A stretch of DNA of 64,000 nucleotides from assembly GCF_028583425.1 (NCBI RefSeq), contig NC_072801.1, positions 63,627,766 to 63,691,765 of the forward strand, given 5' to 3'. The stretch comes from Eublepharis macularius (lineage: Eukaryota > Chordata > Lepidosauria > Squamata > Eublepharidae). The stretch's first letter is position 1. Every line of letters starts with the position of its first letter. The notes under the pieces are model-generated. The model was not told where the DNA came from. It saw only the letters and a program-made list of their open reading frames with translations, and ran no database searches. Positions 10,436-23,133 of the stretch are shown here, one piece after another. A program made the position numbers and the translations under genes.

Positions 10436-13400
10436 AATTTGCTCATATAGGGAGGGGAGGCATAGCATAACCACGCTAGCCTTCTAACTTCTAAGTCGGA
10501 AAGAATGTTGCGATACCTTAAAGATGAATGAATGTATTGCAGCAGGAACTTTTGTGAGTCAGAGCTTATGTCTATTAACTGCCAGCTGCTCAGGGCTGCA
10601 AACAGGAATCTCATGTTCCGAGGCTGGGACCTCTCTTTTGGCCTGCTGTGACTCCGGCTGTATCCACATGGCGATGAATCTCAGTGTTGCTTTCATTGCC
10701 GCTGCACATGCAGAGGCATTCGCAGCAACAACCGAGCATCTACAGAATTGGAAGAGCAGCCCTGCTGCTGCTGCTGCTTACTATCCCTCTGCTTTCCCTT
10801 CCAGGCAATTCGCACAAAAATTGCCTGCACCTTTCCCATCTCTGTAATGAAAAGGGCTAGAGACTTACTTAAAAAAAAAAAAGCGGGCATTTCAGAGGAA
10901 CTAGCAGATTGTGGCAAAAGAGCAGTTTAATGCTATTGCAGAATTGTTAAATAGCCATTAATGCTTTTTAAAGCCTTCTAGTGGCATGGCAAGGGAAATG
11001 GCTGCTTGATGGTCAAAAGGAAGGTGGTGCCAATGTGGTTCAAAAACATGCAACTTCCCACCCAGATAGCATGCAAATATGCTTGGACTGTGTTCTTTCA
11101 AAGAAGATCATCCTTCAAAGGTCTCCCTAAGGGATTGCTGGGAGTGGGGCAGAGGAGGTGAGTAAAGAAAGCTCCCCCCTGCCCCCGCAGTCTCTGAGAT
11201 AATAATAGTTAATGCCCAGGTAAGAGGTGATGTTTTTGGAGGGAAAAAGTGGCACCTTATATAGGAAGGAACACTCAGATTGCCCACACAATACTCCATT
11301 CTTCTCTTTCCCCCAAAGCTTTGTCATATGATGACCCTGCATGTTTGGCTTTTTCAAAACAACGATGATGTGCTTTTTCGGTGGGCATTCCAGCAGAGCG
11401 GGCCTCACAGGTTTATTGGGCTGATTCATATTCAGCTACAGCAGCAGGGCTGGGCTCCACTGGTCAGCAAGCCCTAAACACAGCCTCCCTCCCGTGAAAA
11501 CTTCATGTGTCCAGGCTCTCTATGAACCCTCCTTTCAACAATCGGAGCCCCCCCTCCTCCCCAAGCCAAATAGCTCAGCAGAAATGCTGGCAAACAGGCC
11601 AGCACCCCAGGGCGTTGTTGACTTTATGTATCAATTGCTTTGCGGAGTGAGAGATTAATAAAAGGAGGTCTCTGGGATGTGAAGCGTAATGGAGCGTTAA
11701 TAAAACAATGCGCTGTCGTGGAGAGCTCTTGCTGTAATTAAACATGGGGTAGCATCCTACTTACAACCTGGCCCCTTTGGTAGCCTTAATATCTGGCATG
11801 TGGGCTTCTAAGCCCTTCTCTCCAACCACTAGACCCCACTCCTGTCCTAGATGCCCTGAAACCTGCTTTACACCCCACCCCACCCAACAACCCACAGAGA
11901 TATCTTCCTTATTTGTTTCCATGTTCCTCCTCATGAACCCAAGACCCCTGCGTGTTTCCTTCCTAATAAGCTGCTGTTCCATGCCTCCCTCTCAACTCTG
12001 CTTCCATCCAATCCCCCTCCCTCCTTTTTGTGGCTTACATTTGAGTTGATGATGATATTAATAAGTGTTCCCCTGCATTGCAGTTTGCTTCTAGTGGCCA
12101 AACGTCTCCATCTATAGGCTAAAGGTTTGCATTGCAGCCAATTTCAGTGGCATCGTCATGTTTTAGGCCTGGGACGGTTCCCAGGTGGTCCCCTTATGTA
12201 AGAGGGAGCTACCGCAAGTCAGCTCCTGTTTCTCTTTTTATCCTTCCTGCCAGACTTTCCCCTATGCTATATCTCCTTCTTCGTTTGTGTTGCCATTTTT
12301 TTCTCCCTCCACTTCCCCAGCATGAATCCTGTGCCTTTAATAGAAGAAATTCAGCAGGTGCATTTCCACCCCACACACGCACCTTTCCTAGGCAATGATG
12401 CAAAAAGTTTCACCAGCTACATTTCAGTTTGCTGTGCTGTTGTTAAATGCACAGGAGCTTTGCCTAAAAAAAAATGTCTTGGCAGTGCATATGTGCCGTG
12501 AGCTTGTGTTGCCTGCCATTGTTGGTGAGGAATTACAAAAAAAAAAAACCTGAGTGACACATGCACCATTATATCACTTTCCTGTTAAAAGTTCGGATAA
12601 AGCACCAATAGAGACTAACAGTTTAGAACTGTTAAGTCTATTGAAATCTGTTTTACTTTGTCTTGAAACTGAGCGGCAAGGCAGTGAAATATGTAATTTA
12701 ACTTAATGAGCCGATCAAATAACAGTCATAAATGTTTGAGTATTTTGTGTTTTGAGAATAAATTATTTCTAGTAGGAGAATGAAGCATCTTCTCATGGCT
12801 AGTAATCACATATCAAAAAGTTGGCAGAAAATGATTTGTCTTTAAACTAAGGGCTTAATTGTGAGCTTTGTTAAGTTGCCTTTGCATTCTCTCTGCTGTT
12901 TAGCCCTGAGTGGTGGCAGGAGGAAGAAAAGGTAGGGCAGGAGTCAGTGAAAGCCCTGTCTGAATCCACTGTCAAGGCAAAACAAGTAGCAGGAATTTCA
13001 GTACATTCTACCAGCAGGGTTTCCCTCTCCTTGAGTTTGGGGAATACAACAGTGTTCTTTGGCAATTGTGAAACTGCTTTTATATATAGATCCTCTTTGC
13101 ATAGAAAATGTAGACTTGCTTTGTTGGTTAGAACACAGCATGAGGCTCTATGGACAGGCAGAGATTGCTAATAGTGGCACCTAGTGACAGAACAGAGCAT
13201 TACAAATACATACCTTATCACTTGCTTCTTAAGGGAAGGAAAATGCAGCCAGTGATATCTGTAGGCGGAATACAGCCATGGCCTTCTCAAGTAACACGGG
13301 TCCAAAGAGCAGTTTTTAATAATTTGAGACCCACAGGAAGAAAGGCAGTGCATATGTGCCAGAAGACTAGACAGATTATACAGACAACGGGGGAAGCAAG

Positions 13401-13860
13401 AAAATATTAGCAAATGGACTGGACCTACAGAGTCTGAAGGCTCAGCTTGAAGACAAATTGCTGGGTTGAGCAAGTGTTATGAAGATGGTGCACTGGTAGG
13501 ACTGCCAGCTCCTGACTTGGTGATTGCTCATTGCTCAAAGAGCTTCAGGGCAGCAAGATATTATGCAGCAATAGATCACTGTAGTAATGGACATTTTTCC
13601 TGCTGTCCCCCTCCCTCCACTGCAGCAAGCAGGAGGCCAGAACAGACCAGGCTGCTTGTATGTTTATGATATCAAATGGAGGTTTAATGTGGGATTATAA
13701 AGTAGTTAGGCTAGCCTGGAATACTGGGCTAGTTAGGCTAACCTGGATTATTTACAATTATAGTATAAACTTGAGGTGGTTGGCTAGAAATAGAGACTGT
13801 ATATGAGCTTCCTTGTTCTGAAACCAACTGTTTGTTTCCCAGTATCTCCTTGTTAATAAA
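10436..13860. other. Repeat-poor stretch with candidate conserved noncoding DNA
   Basis: This is the longest run without clear mobile DNA. 11570-11755 and 12410-12850 are AT-rich, with several homeobox-type TAAT/ATTA cores (TTAATAAAACAATG, GTAATTAAACATG, AATTTAACTTAATGAG). A short (CTG)n lies near 10765. No exon could be supported. Confidence 0.4.
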
Positions 13861-13862
13861 TT

Positions 13863-14343
13863 AGAGATGCCAGTCCCCTGCCGGGGGTGGGGGATCCCCC
13901 ACTTCCACCCTCCACCCCCACCCCCACTTACCTGGCTGGCCAGGGGGGAGGAAATGCACCTCCTGGGGCAAGCTCCCAGCTGGCACACCCCAGTGGCCCA
14001 ATTCAGGCCGGATTCAGCCAGAATCCGGCTGGATTCAGGCCTGATTTGGCCAGATTCGGCCCAAATGAGACCACTGTGGAGCATGGGAGCACTCCTGTGC
14101 TCTGCAGTGGCCTGATTCAGGCCAATTCATGGCTGAAACAGGTGGAATTAGGCTGAATTGGGCCCAATTCGGCCCCCTGTGGAGAGCGGGAGCGCTCCCA
14201 GGATGGCTTGTGACCCACACGATGGCTTGTGCACAGGCTGGGAGTGCGCACACATTCCACGTGCACAAGATGGAGGAAGTCATTAGGTAGGTGCTGGGCT
14301 TCCAACCTCCGCCCCAGGGGGGTCGAGGGATCTGGCAACCCTA
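13863..14343. mobile_element. AGGGTTGCCAG-type element with repeated GGCCNGATTC motifs
   Basis: Inverted ends AGAGATGCCAG and CTGGCAACCCT. The centre (13995-14170) is a loose tandem of GGCC-GATTC-GGCC motifs in both orientations. Non-coding. Confidence 0.6.
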
Positions 14344-14344
14344 C

Positions 14345-16250
14345 AATAAATAAATGTTGTTTTGAACACACCTGCCTCCTCTGTATGAACCTAGGAGCAG
14401 AAACTTGAGCGCAGTTACCTAATCTTGACCTACAAGTAAAAGGGAACATTATATCCCCTATCTGACGCCAGGCCCAGCAGCAGATGGCTGACACAGGCCA
14501 GAAAGGGGAAGAACTGCTTTCTTCTGGGTGTTGCCCATGAGGATGCCAGTTCAAGTGTTTAATTGGTTTTCTGTTAGCATTTAGCGGCCAGGCTAAAGTG
14601 GCTCAGTTCCAAATTGCTTTCGGGGTGTCTTGACTGCCTTGAAACAAATTGTTGCTGCTCTCACAAGTTCTGTTGTTTTCTGACTGCCCGGCCATGTGTT
14701 GCTTTCTCTTCTTGCCATTGTTATGTATTTTAAACATGTGTTGAAGGTTTTGATTAAAAGGTGAAGCATCAAATTTTTCATAAAATAAATGACAAATTAA
14801 AGACCTCTGTAGTATTTTGATGGGAGTTTTATCCAGCAGGCAGATTCCAAGGATACACTGATGACACATTTTACCTCAGGGCTGATATAAATTTCAGCAG
14901 GTTCTTCAGAACAAAGGCACAGATCATTAGCTCTACTCAGACTGTACTTTTAGTAATATCTAAGAATTAAAAAAAAGAGAGAGAGAAGCATTTCTTCTTT
15001 CCAAACATGTATGTGAAGACCTGTCCCTCATCAAAATACTTTTAATATTGTGGAGCTCACTGTGGCTTTGGGGCCTGTATTACTGGGGTGTGAGTTCTAT
15101 GAGATTCTATTTGCATATAGATTTTAGGTGCCTCTTCAAGGGTGGTTGGAGCCCAGGGTCTGCTTTATGGATCTTTACCATATTTCAGGTGACTTCTACT
15201 TGGCTGTATGTTACAAGGAGCTCTGAAGAACTGTGAAGAACTTCTTTTATAGGAGCAGAGAGTTATCCACTCATCAGTAGTTATTCTTGACTTCTTGCCA
15301 AACTCTAATCCAGAAATTATTTTAAAACCCCCAATTCTGGACATAGAGTTCCAGTTCCTAAATTATCTTTGGTCAGGCAAAACTCTGCATTATTGGTGAG
15401 GTACTTTCACATTATCTATTGATAGCTGAGACTGGGTACATGTGAAAACCAAGATGCTCAGATTTCCTGGTTAAAAACTCTGGTTAAAAAATGAGGACAT
15501 TTCACTCAGTAGTAACTTAGAAAAAATTTCTGTCCAAGTGGAAGTGGTGATTTGTCATTGGGCCTCAAGGTCACATTGGCTTTTATGCTTGACAGGTTGG
15601 GAGACTGTTGTATAAATTTTGTCAGTCGCTATTCCTGATCTCTATTATTTATGGGCTCAATATTGCACTTACACAACTGTAGCTTGCGTTTAAAGTCAGG
15701 AGATAAAGTTCTGGTTCAGATAACCCTCAGTAGTCACTTTCTTCCTGAGCAGTATGAATGTATGTCATGTATGAGCTGTATGACATCACAGCATTTTAGC
15801 CACTGTATGACGTAACCATGGTTTAGCCTACTATGTCATATTTGTCTTTTAAGATAAGGCACCCTGAATCCTAAGACTTAGACATGTCAAAAACATCACA
15901 TGGATGTTTTTGACAAACATCAAAAATTCAAAACATCAAAAATTCATGTCAGATTTTTCTCCTCTCATCTCCAGAATAACCCTAAGGCTACTGTTGCTAT
16001 TCAGCAGAGCTACTCAGAGCTCTTGATCTTATTCTGGGAACCATCTATGTGGCTCCATCACTGGATTCTGAATTGGAAGTGATCCTTCAGGCTTTGTCAC
16101 TTTGTGATAATCATGGACTGTACCACTTCAGGTTGCAGTGTGGAGAGAATGACGCATTTGAAAGCTTCTACACAAAACATCCCTCTATGTATAAGTCTAG
16201 CATACCAGTGATAAGTCTAGGTTAGATTCTAGCTTCTCAGTATGCTAACG
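14345..16250. other. Unassigned intergenic DNA
   Basis: 14540-14790 resembles 63840-64000. The rest shows no coding or repeat signature that I recognise; no frame exceeds about 145 codons. Confidence 0.45.
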
Positions 16251-16252
16251 TG

Positions 16253-16500
16253 CAGGGCTTTTTTTCTGGGAAAAGAGGTGGTGGAACTCAGTGGGTTGCC
16301 CTTGGAGAAAATGGTCACATGGCTGGTGGCCCCGCCCCCTGATCTCCAGACAGAGGGGAGTTTAGATTGCCCTCTGCGCCGCTGCTGCGTGGAGGGCAAT
16401 CTAAACTCCCCTCTGAGATCAGGGGGCGGGGCCACCAGCCATGTGACCATTTTCAAGAGGTTCCGGAACTTCGTTCCACCGCGTTCCAGCTGAATAAAAG
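16253..16500. mobile_element. Palindromic non-autonomous hAT element (CAGGGCTTTTTTTC), right end eroded
   Basis: The same family as 8893-9131; the left end is intact and the right end is degenerate. Confidence 0.8.
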
Positions 16501-17970
16501 GTGCATCAGCAATGAGTTTTTGCCCTTGGGGTACATCTAAAATGTGCATAACTCCCATAGAGGCTGATGTGGTACTGTTCAGAAATGATTGTTATGGGGA
16601 AATAATGAAATAAGAAAAGGATTACTCCTCCAAGTACCATGTTATAAATCTAGTCCTATAAAGTCCAGTCATAGGGCAGTTATTATCCAGTCTAGACCAG
16701 GACCACAAGCAGCTGGCCATACCTGAATCTAGATCCTGGACAGCATGTTTTTCAGCTTGAAGTCCTAGAGTATAAACAGAGCTGTAGCAGGTGGGATCCA
16801 AAGGACAGCAGGAAAGAAGTACTGCTATCTGGCTCAAACAGAAGGCCAGGCTCCTAAATACTCAAAGGGGATGATTTCTCTATATCCTTTCTGCTGTATA
16901 CTGATGTATACTGGGGGGATTGGAGCAGTTCTTGTGATAGAAACAAATAGAACTGGAGCATACAGCAGTCTTTCTGAGTCAGATGTTATTCCCTCAGGAA
17001 CATCACTGTGAAATAATAGAAACAAAATTTGGCGGTAAGATCTTCGCATTGTCATCTGTTGAAGACTCCTTTTATTTCTCTTACAGATCATAACTTCCTA
17101 TGTTGATGTATACTATGATACCTCATAATCCAGGCATTCAAAGATGGCTCTTTCTACTGCAACTTCTTAACTTCAAAAGTGAATGTTTCCTCTGTCACCT
17201 TCACAGTATCAAAGATGTTATGTCCAGATGGGCAGAGCTCTCAGACAGCACTACCGGATGGCATCACTTGAACAGAAGTGATATGTCAGGATCTTCTTGT
17301 GGGCCTAGCAAGCAGTAGCAAAGGGAACCAAGCAGCTTGCCTGAAGCTACAGCCGCCAGTCAGGAAGGTGTGAGGACATCCAATGGAGGAACTCAAAACT
17401 AGCTGTCAGAAGGGGTAAGGGGAGGACAAGTGAAGGAGCAACAGGACAGAGGTGCTGATAGTTCTTCATCCCCGTCCTCAGCAAGCAACAAAGGCCATCT
17501 TCACTTCCATGGAGGGAAGCCCTAGGGCTACTCTTGCCCAAGTCTAGCCCCCTCAGAGAAGGGTCGTGCAGGAATAGCGGTTGTGTCCACCTGGGACTCT
17601 GGAACAACAGTGTGAAATTACAATCAGAGTCATTCCAATGAAAAGTAAGTCAGCCACAATGAGACTGGAACATATGTTAACCTGTACTGAGGCATGTTGT
17701 CTACAAAACATGCTGGACAGTGGGCAGGTAAAACTTATAATGCTATGGAGTCCTCCCTCTAAAGCTGCCATTTTCTTCAGGTTATCGAGGGCTTATACTA
17801 CATAGGAATTGTATACCTTCACTGCGGCAAACTGACTCCACACCAAAAGGAGATGTTTACATTTACAAGCAAAGGAATGTTTTGATTGCCTTCACACTAA
17901 TTGCATTTTGTCTTCTTGTGATATATGTCCTGTTCTTTCCCCTCCCCTCCTCTTCTGTATTTGACCAGTT
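16500..17970. other. Unassigned intergenic DNA
   Basis: Short frames only. Some text is reminiscent of decayed retroelement coding sequence, but no motif is firm enough to name. Confidence 0.4.
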
Positions 17971-17974
17971 CGGA

Positions 17975-18115
17975 TCAGGCATCTGATGAAGAGAATTTGA
18001 TTCTCGAAAGCTTATGCTACAATAAAATAAAATTGGTTAGTCTTAAAGGTGCTACTGGACTCTTTTTGATTTTGCTACTAGACTAACACGGCTAACTCCT
18101 CTGGATCTATTTTCT
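17975..18115 (+). repeat. Interspersed repeat with GCTACTGGACTC tail
   Basis: GAAAGCTTATGCTACAATAA, GGTGCTACTGGACTC and AGACTAACACGGCTA. Relatives lie at 8190-8265 and 31770-31840, with a reverse copy at 63715-63805. Class not assigned. Confidence 0.65.
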
Positions 18116-18379
18116 TCAGGGAAACTGATCTCTGTGGCCTGGGTGATCAGTTGTAATTCTGAGAGATCTCTGGCCACTACCTGGTGGTTGACAACCCTAA
18201 TTAGAAAAAAGAATAAAACAGTAATCTGTCTATATATGGAGGGGGGGATAAGAAAGACAAAACATATCAAAAAGGGTTGAAATTAAGTGCTTTTAAAATA
18301 ATGAAATTACTGGATTTTAAGTTGAGATTTTGAATTTGTTCTCTGATTAATAATCAACTTTGTAATACCTCAGTGACAT

Positions 18380-19247
18380 GGGGCAAATCCACATTACTCA
18401 TTCTAAGTCGCATGTTCCCCGCATTCCCCATGCAATCCCGAGTGCCGGTCACATTACCTCATTAAACAGACGCATTTCATTCGCATTTCTCCTGAATATG
18501 TGGTCACAGGTTTTCAACGGGAGTTTCACGGTGGCCGTGAACGGGCCAATGTGCAATTTACGCGGTTTTTTAAAAAACCACCCCCCTTCCTGTCTCTCCG
18601 GCCGTTCCGAGAGTTCCTATTGGCTGATTCAACTTGCAAGTGCTCCGTAGTCTGCAAAAGACTGTTTTTGACTTCATAGCATTGGATTTATTGATTATGC
18701 TGTTTCTGAATCAAATCTGGTAGTTTGAAAAATCATTTTGGGGTGAATCCACCCTCAGAATGGACTCGCAAAACTTCCTTTTTAACTGTTTTTTATTTTT
18801 TTTATTTTATATTACTGTAATATCGAAATTACAAAATATCGAAATAATGACACTCCAAGGAAGTGAAACTTCAGTAAAATTCAGGCACTGAACTGTCCTG
18901 CATAGGAAATGCCCACGAAAGCTTCCCACATGCTTCCAAATTTCCAAAAAAGAAACGGGAGAGAGCCATCAGTGCTGTCAGTGGGGGAAAGAGAGGCATC
19001 ATTATCTTCAATGATGTTTCTTTATAAGGCAAGATCGAAATAACGGAAAAGTGCGCTAAAAAAAAAATGGGCGGGGAAAAAGTTCCCGCCCAAAAAAGCG
19101 GTTTTCGAGCGGCCGTGTGACCGGAGGGACGCGCGAGAAAGACGGATTGGAAGCAGGAATGTGAACGAAGAGGAAAAAATCACGGATTGGAGGCAAACGG
19201 AAGATATCCGATAAACATGCAGGTAATGGGTGAATGTGGATTTGACC
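18380..19247 (+). mobile_element. Non-autonomous Harbinger-like element, about 870 bp
   Basis: Inverted ends are GGGCAAATCCACATTAC on the left and, reversed, GGTCAAATCCACATTCACC on the right. It is about 90% alike to an inverted copy at 44076-44951 by eye. No transposase frame. AT-rich core with a TTTTTTATTTTATATTACTG stretch. Confidence 0.75.
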
Positions 19248-19249
19248 CT

Positions 19250-19915
19250 ACTCATCTGTTTTAAAAGTTCTCTGTAAATACTTACATGATTCTTTTATAG
19301 TCTTTTTTATTACAATTGAGCAACTTTGTTTGCCTTTTCCTGTTACTGCTTAAGAATGTAATATGTTATCAGTTTGGGAAATGGAAACGATCTATTTATT
19401 CTACAGAGTGCAATAGTTTTTATGATACCTGTTTTGCTTTTTTCTCAGAATTTGATTTTATAGGCCATGGTCAATACACTGTGCACTTGAAGATAAGAAT
19501 CTGATTTCATGTTTGACTAGTGTCAAAATACTTAGGATGAATATGTTTCCTCAGGAACTATTCAAAAGCCAAAAGTTCCAGGCTGGGCTCTAAAATTATT
19601 TTAATATATTTTATTTGCTTCAATTATAGCCTGCCTTTCCTGCTGTGACTCAAGGCAGATTACAAAACAGAAAAAAAATCAATCAGACAGCATAAGACAG
19701 TGAATAAATAACGCAGAACTTGGTTTACAAACTTGGTAAACCGTGCACATAACCAAACAAACAAAATGGAAAACCTGCTTCAGGTATGACGTACATATAA
19801 CAATGCAGAAAATGGGTTACAAAGCTTGGAGACAAAACACTGCAGTAAAGTAAACACCACAACAGACTACAATCCTATCCCCTTATTTAAGAGACCACCT
19901 GCGCTGTTATATTAT
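19250..19915. other. Intergenic with L2-like tail
   Basis: 19600-19720 (AGCCTGCCTTTCCTGCTGTG, GGCAGATTACAAAAC) is a reverse LINE/SINE 3' tail type also seen at 43880-43960 and 52500-52570. 19440-19560 resembles the 39.7 kb repeat. Confidence 0.5.
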
Positions 19916-19916
19916 A

Positions 19917-21010
19917 CTAACTTGATACCTGTGTTTTGCTACAGTATTTAACTACTTTAAATCCAGTTATAATACATATGGGTATGTAACATTTTTTGGT
20001 TACCCTAGTGAACTTTTAGGGGAAGACTGGGAGGTGCATTTTACCTCAGGACACATTCAATGACTCCCAATAGCAACTGCTTACTGTTTAGAACGTGGGG
20101 GGTGAGGACCAATGAGGCCGCATATGCACATTACCTTGAAAGGCTGGCCCAATCAGGGAAGAGTGGCCGAGCTGGCAGTGGGCGGGGGTGCAAGCAGTCA
20201 GGAGCCTGCCAGCCACACAGGGAAGCTGTATCCCTTTGAGAAAACACATTTTACCCCTTTTTACCCCCTTAGGGGACGAATTTCTTAAAATCCCTTCTTA
20301 GTGGGTGTTTACATCATGAAAGGAATGTTCTCCCCAAATTTCATGTTTCTAGGTCCTGGGGTTTGGGCTGGGCATTGATGAGTCAGTTAGGCTACTTGCT
20401 TGCCCCCCACGCACTGCCAGCTTGGCCACTCTTCCCTGATTGGGCCAGCCTTTCAAGGTTATTTGCATATGCGGGCTGATTGGGGTTCACAACATTCCAC
20501 ACCTCATCCCCCTACCCCCAGAGGCGGTTGGAACACAGAGATCATATGCGGCCTGACTGGTCCTTACCCACCACATTCTAAACAGTATGCAGTTGGGAGT
20601 CATTGAATGTGTCCTGAGGTTAAATGCACCTCCCAGTCTTCCCCTAAAAGTTCACTAGGGTTGCCAATCTCCCTGTGGGGTCTGGCTTTTCTGTGTGGCT
20701 GGCAGGCTCCTGCCTGCTTTCATGCCCCCACCCCTCTGATTGGTCAGCTATGGAACTCTGTGTTTTGAGGTAAAATCAGGTAAAGGAAACTGCAGACAGC
20801 TGAAGAAAGACAGTACAAGACTCCTGAATAGGGATAACATGTTTCACTTTATTCAAACATGTTTGTGAAGCTCGGGTACTATGCTATTATACTACAAAAC
20901 CAACTCAAAAACGCACACACACACAAACCAAAAAATGTAACATACTCATAAGTATTATAACTGGATTTAAAGTAGTTAAATACCGTAGCGAGGCACGGGT
21001 ATCAATCTAG
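19917..21010. mobile_element. Inverted pair of Helitron-like 3' ends
   Basis: The right end has a hairpin, ATACCGT...ACGGGTAT (20990-21002), then CAATCTAG and T, the usual Helitron 3' layout. The left end is the inverted relative (ATACTGT...ACAGGTAT, then TTAGT on the minus strand). Long inverted arms (about 19917-20190 and 20400-21010) join them. The right arm has an extra insert at about 20655-20925. No Rep/helicase frame. Confidence 0.6.
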
Positions 21011-21113
21011 TATATATATAGATAGAAGATTACAGTTCTGACCCCTGTATAAAAGAACATTTCTGTTTTGCATGTTCTGTGAAATGATAGAAGCATGGGA
21101 GCCTTAGGATTGC

Positions 21114-21308
21114 CAGTCTCCAGGTGGGGCCTGGAGATCTACTAGAATTACAACTGATCTCCCGGTGATTGAGATCAGTACTCCCGGAGACAATGGCTGC
21201 TTTGGAGGGAGGATTCTATGACATGCCCTTCTCTTCCCCAAACCCTCCCTTTTCCAGGCTCCACCTCCCAAATCTCCAGGAATTTCCCAACCTGGAGATG
21301 GCAACTCT
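21114..21308. mobile_element. AGGGTTGCCA-type short element
   Basis: Inverted ends AGGATTGCCAGTCTCCAGGT and ACCTGGAGATGGCAACTCT; interior GAATTACAACTGATCTCC. Related pieces lie at 18108-18200, 21877-22070 and 46130-46200. Confidence 0.65.
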
Positions 21309-21674
21309 ATTTATTGAGGTGTGGGGAAAGACCATGTAAGGCATAAATGGTGACTTCCATAACGTTCAAGTAAAGCAAATTAAACCTTTTAATGTCTAGA
21401 AGTGTTCTTTGAGGAATATTATAACTGGAAAACTATTACTACAAAATAATTTTAAACAGAAACAAGCAATTTTTGTTCCAAAAGAGAAACCTCATTACTC
21501 CCACAATAAAGGCTTAATATACAAGGGAAGTGGCCTTGTATTAAATGAGACAATGGGTCTACCGAGCTCAATATTGTCTACTCTGATCACCATCAGCTCT
21601 CTGGCTGGGGCATGTCAAAATCTGGCTCAGCAGAATTCTTTAAAAGGGAATACCATGGACATCACTGACACTAA

Positions 21675-21872
21675 GAGCCAAGCTACAAGTGACGAATTAC
21701 ACTTGCCTGGCAAGTGAACAGACTCATGTGTATTCCTCCCTGTTCACTTGCCGTTCACTTGCTCTCCACTTGATCAAGTGGAGCGCAAGTGAACGGCAAG
21801 TGAACAGGGAGGAATACACATGAGCCTGTTCACTTGCCAGGCAAGTGTAATTCGTCACTTGTAGCTTGGCTC
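21675..21872. mobile_element. Palindromic Harbinger-like MITE (GAGCCAAGC family)
   Basis: A 198-bp fold-back closely related to 7977-8174, with ends GAGCCAAGCTACAAGTGACG and target duplication TAA (21672-21674, 21873-21875). TWA-type 3-bp targets are typical of PIF/Harbinger. Confidence 0.88.
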
Positions 21873-22239
21873 TAAGACTGCCAACCTCCAGCTGGAGATG
21901 TCAGAATTACAGCTGATTCCCGGACAGCAGAGATCAGTTCCCTGGAGAAAAAGGCTGTTTTGGAGGGTGCATTCTATGCCATTATAGTCTGGCACGGTTC
22001 CTCCCCAAGCTCTGCGTTCCCCACGCTCCACCCCCAAATCTCCAAGAATTTCCCCACCTGGAGCTGGCCTAAGGGACCTTCTGTCCTGGTACAACATACT
22101 CTACCACTGAGCCACAGTCCCTGTCCATCCAGCATATGCAGGTGGTGGATGAGAACAATTGCTTCAGAGCAGAGAAGAAGACATACCTCATTATCAACAC
22201 TGCCCGTTACAGAAAGATTCTTATGTTGTCTGATAAGGT

Positions 22240-22627
22240 AGGGTTACCAGGTTCCCTTATCCTCCCGGCGGGATGGGAGGTATCTTCGCATGTGCTCCTA
22301 GGGCAGCACGATGATGTCACTCCCTGGAAGTGATGTCATTGTACAAGGGCTGGGAGTGCTCCCACACTTTGCTGCAGGCTGATTTGGGCTCCAAACAAGC
22401 CAAACTGGGCCCATTTGGGGTTCAAATCAGTCTGTGGCAAAGTGCGGGATCTCTCCCAGGGCAGTGCAACAATATCACTCCCGTGAGTGATGTCGTTGCA
22501 CCATCCCAGGAGCGCGCCCGGGAGGCCTATTGCTCTGCCCCCCCTCCTGCCGGCCAGATGACTGATGGAGGGGGGCAGAGGTTGGGAGTGGGGGATCCCA
22601 TACCCACACTGGGGGCCTGGGATCCCT
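22240..22627. mobile_element. AGGGTTGCCAG-type element with inverted halves
   Basis: Ends AGGGTTACCAGG and CCTGGGATCCCT. The interior has mirrored GAGTGCTCCCACACTTTGC and GCAAAGTGCGGG segments and repeated TGATGTCATTG. Confidence 0.6.
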
Positions 22628-22856
22628 ATCAATCAATCTTTCTTTATTACAGTCAGCGACCAGAGAGGAATGAGATAAAAGCGACCAGAATATAGCATAT
22701 ATAAAATACAGCAAGAGTGTAACAAGTCTATATGTGGATACATAATTTTATAACAAACACTAACTTGCAAAATTAAAAGAAGTTCATCAGGACCAATCAA
22801 AAGCTAAAATATACTAGTGCAATGCTACTAAAAGGCCAGAATATGCCAACTAACAT

Positions 22857-23133
22857 CTAACAGTTTAAATCAGGACTTACTTTCTCCATTGTGAATTGTA
22901 TGTTCAGGTGGATGTTGTTGAGATTATTCAAAAAACCCATCAATTCTTCCTCCCCATGACTCCAAATGATAAATGTATCATCCACAAACCGGAACCATAC
23001 ACTAGGTTTGTGGGGTGCTGATTCTAGAGCTGTTTTTTTCAAAATGTTCCATGTAGAAGTTTGCTATAACTGGGCTGAGAGGGCTCCCCATGGCCACCCC
23101 ATCCATCTGTTCATAGAATTCATTATCCCATTG
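22857..23133 (-). mobile_element. Penelope-like element, reverse transcriptase fragment
   Basis: The minus strand encodes MGSPLSPVIANFY (in a shifted frame) and FRFVDDTFIIWSHGEEEL, then LNNIHLNIQFTMEK. These are the RT palm motifs of Penelope-like elements, with VDD as the catalytic pair. It joins head-to-head with 23134-23823. Confidence 0.85.

Noticed and set aside
14117-14554. 145-codon minus-strand frame
   Set aside because: Crosses the edge of an AGGGTTGCCAG-type element and has no domain; chance.
15700-17330. Decayed DIRS or LTR coding region
   Set aside because: Some translated stretches look protein-like, but no catalytic motif could be identified.
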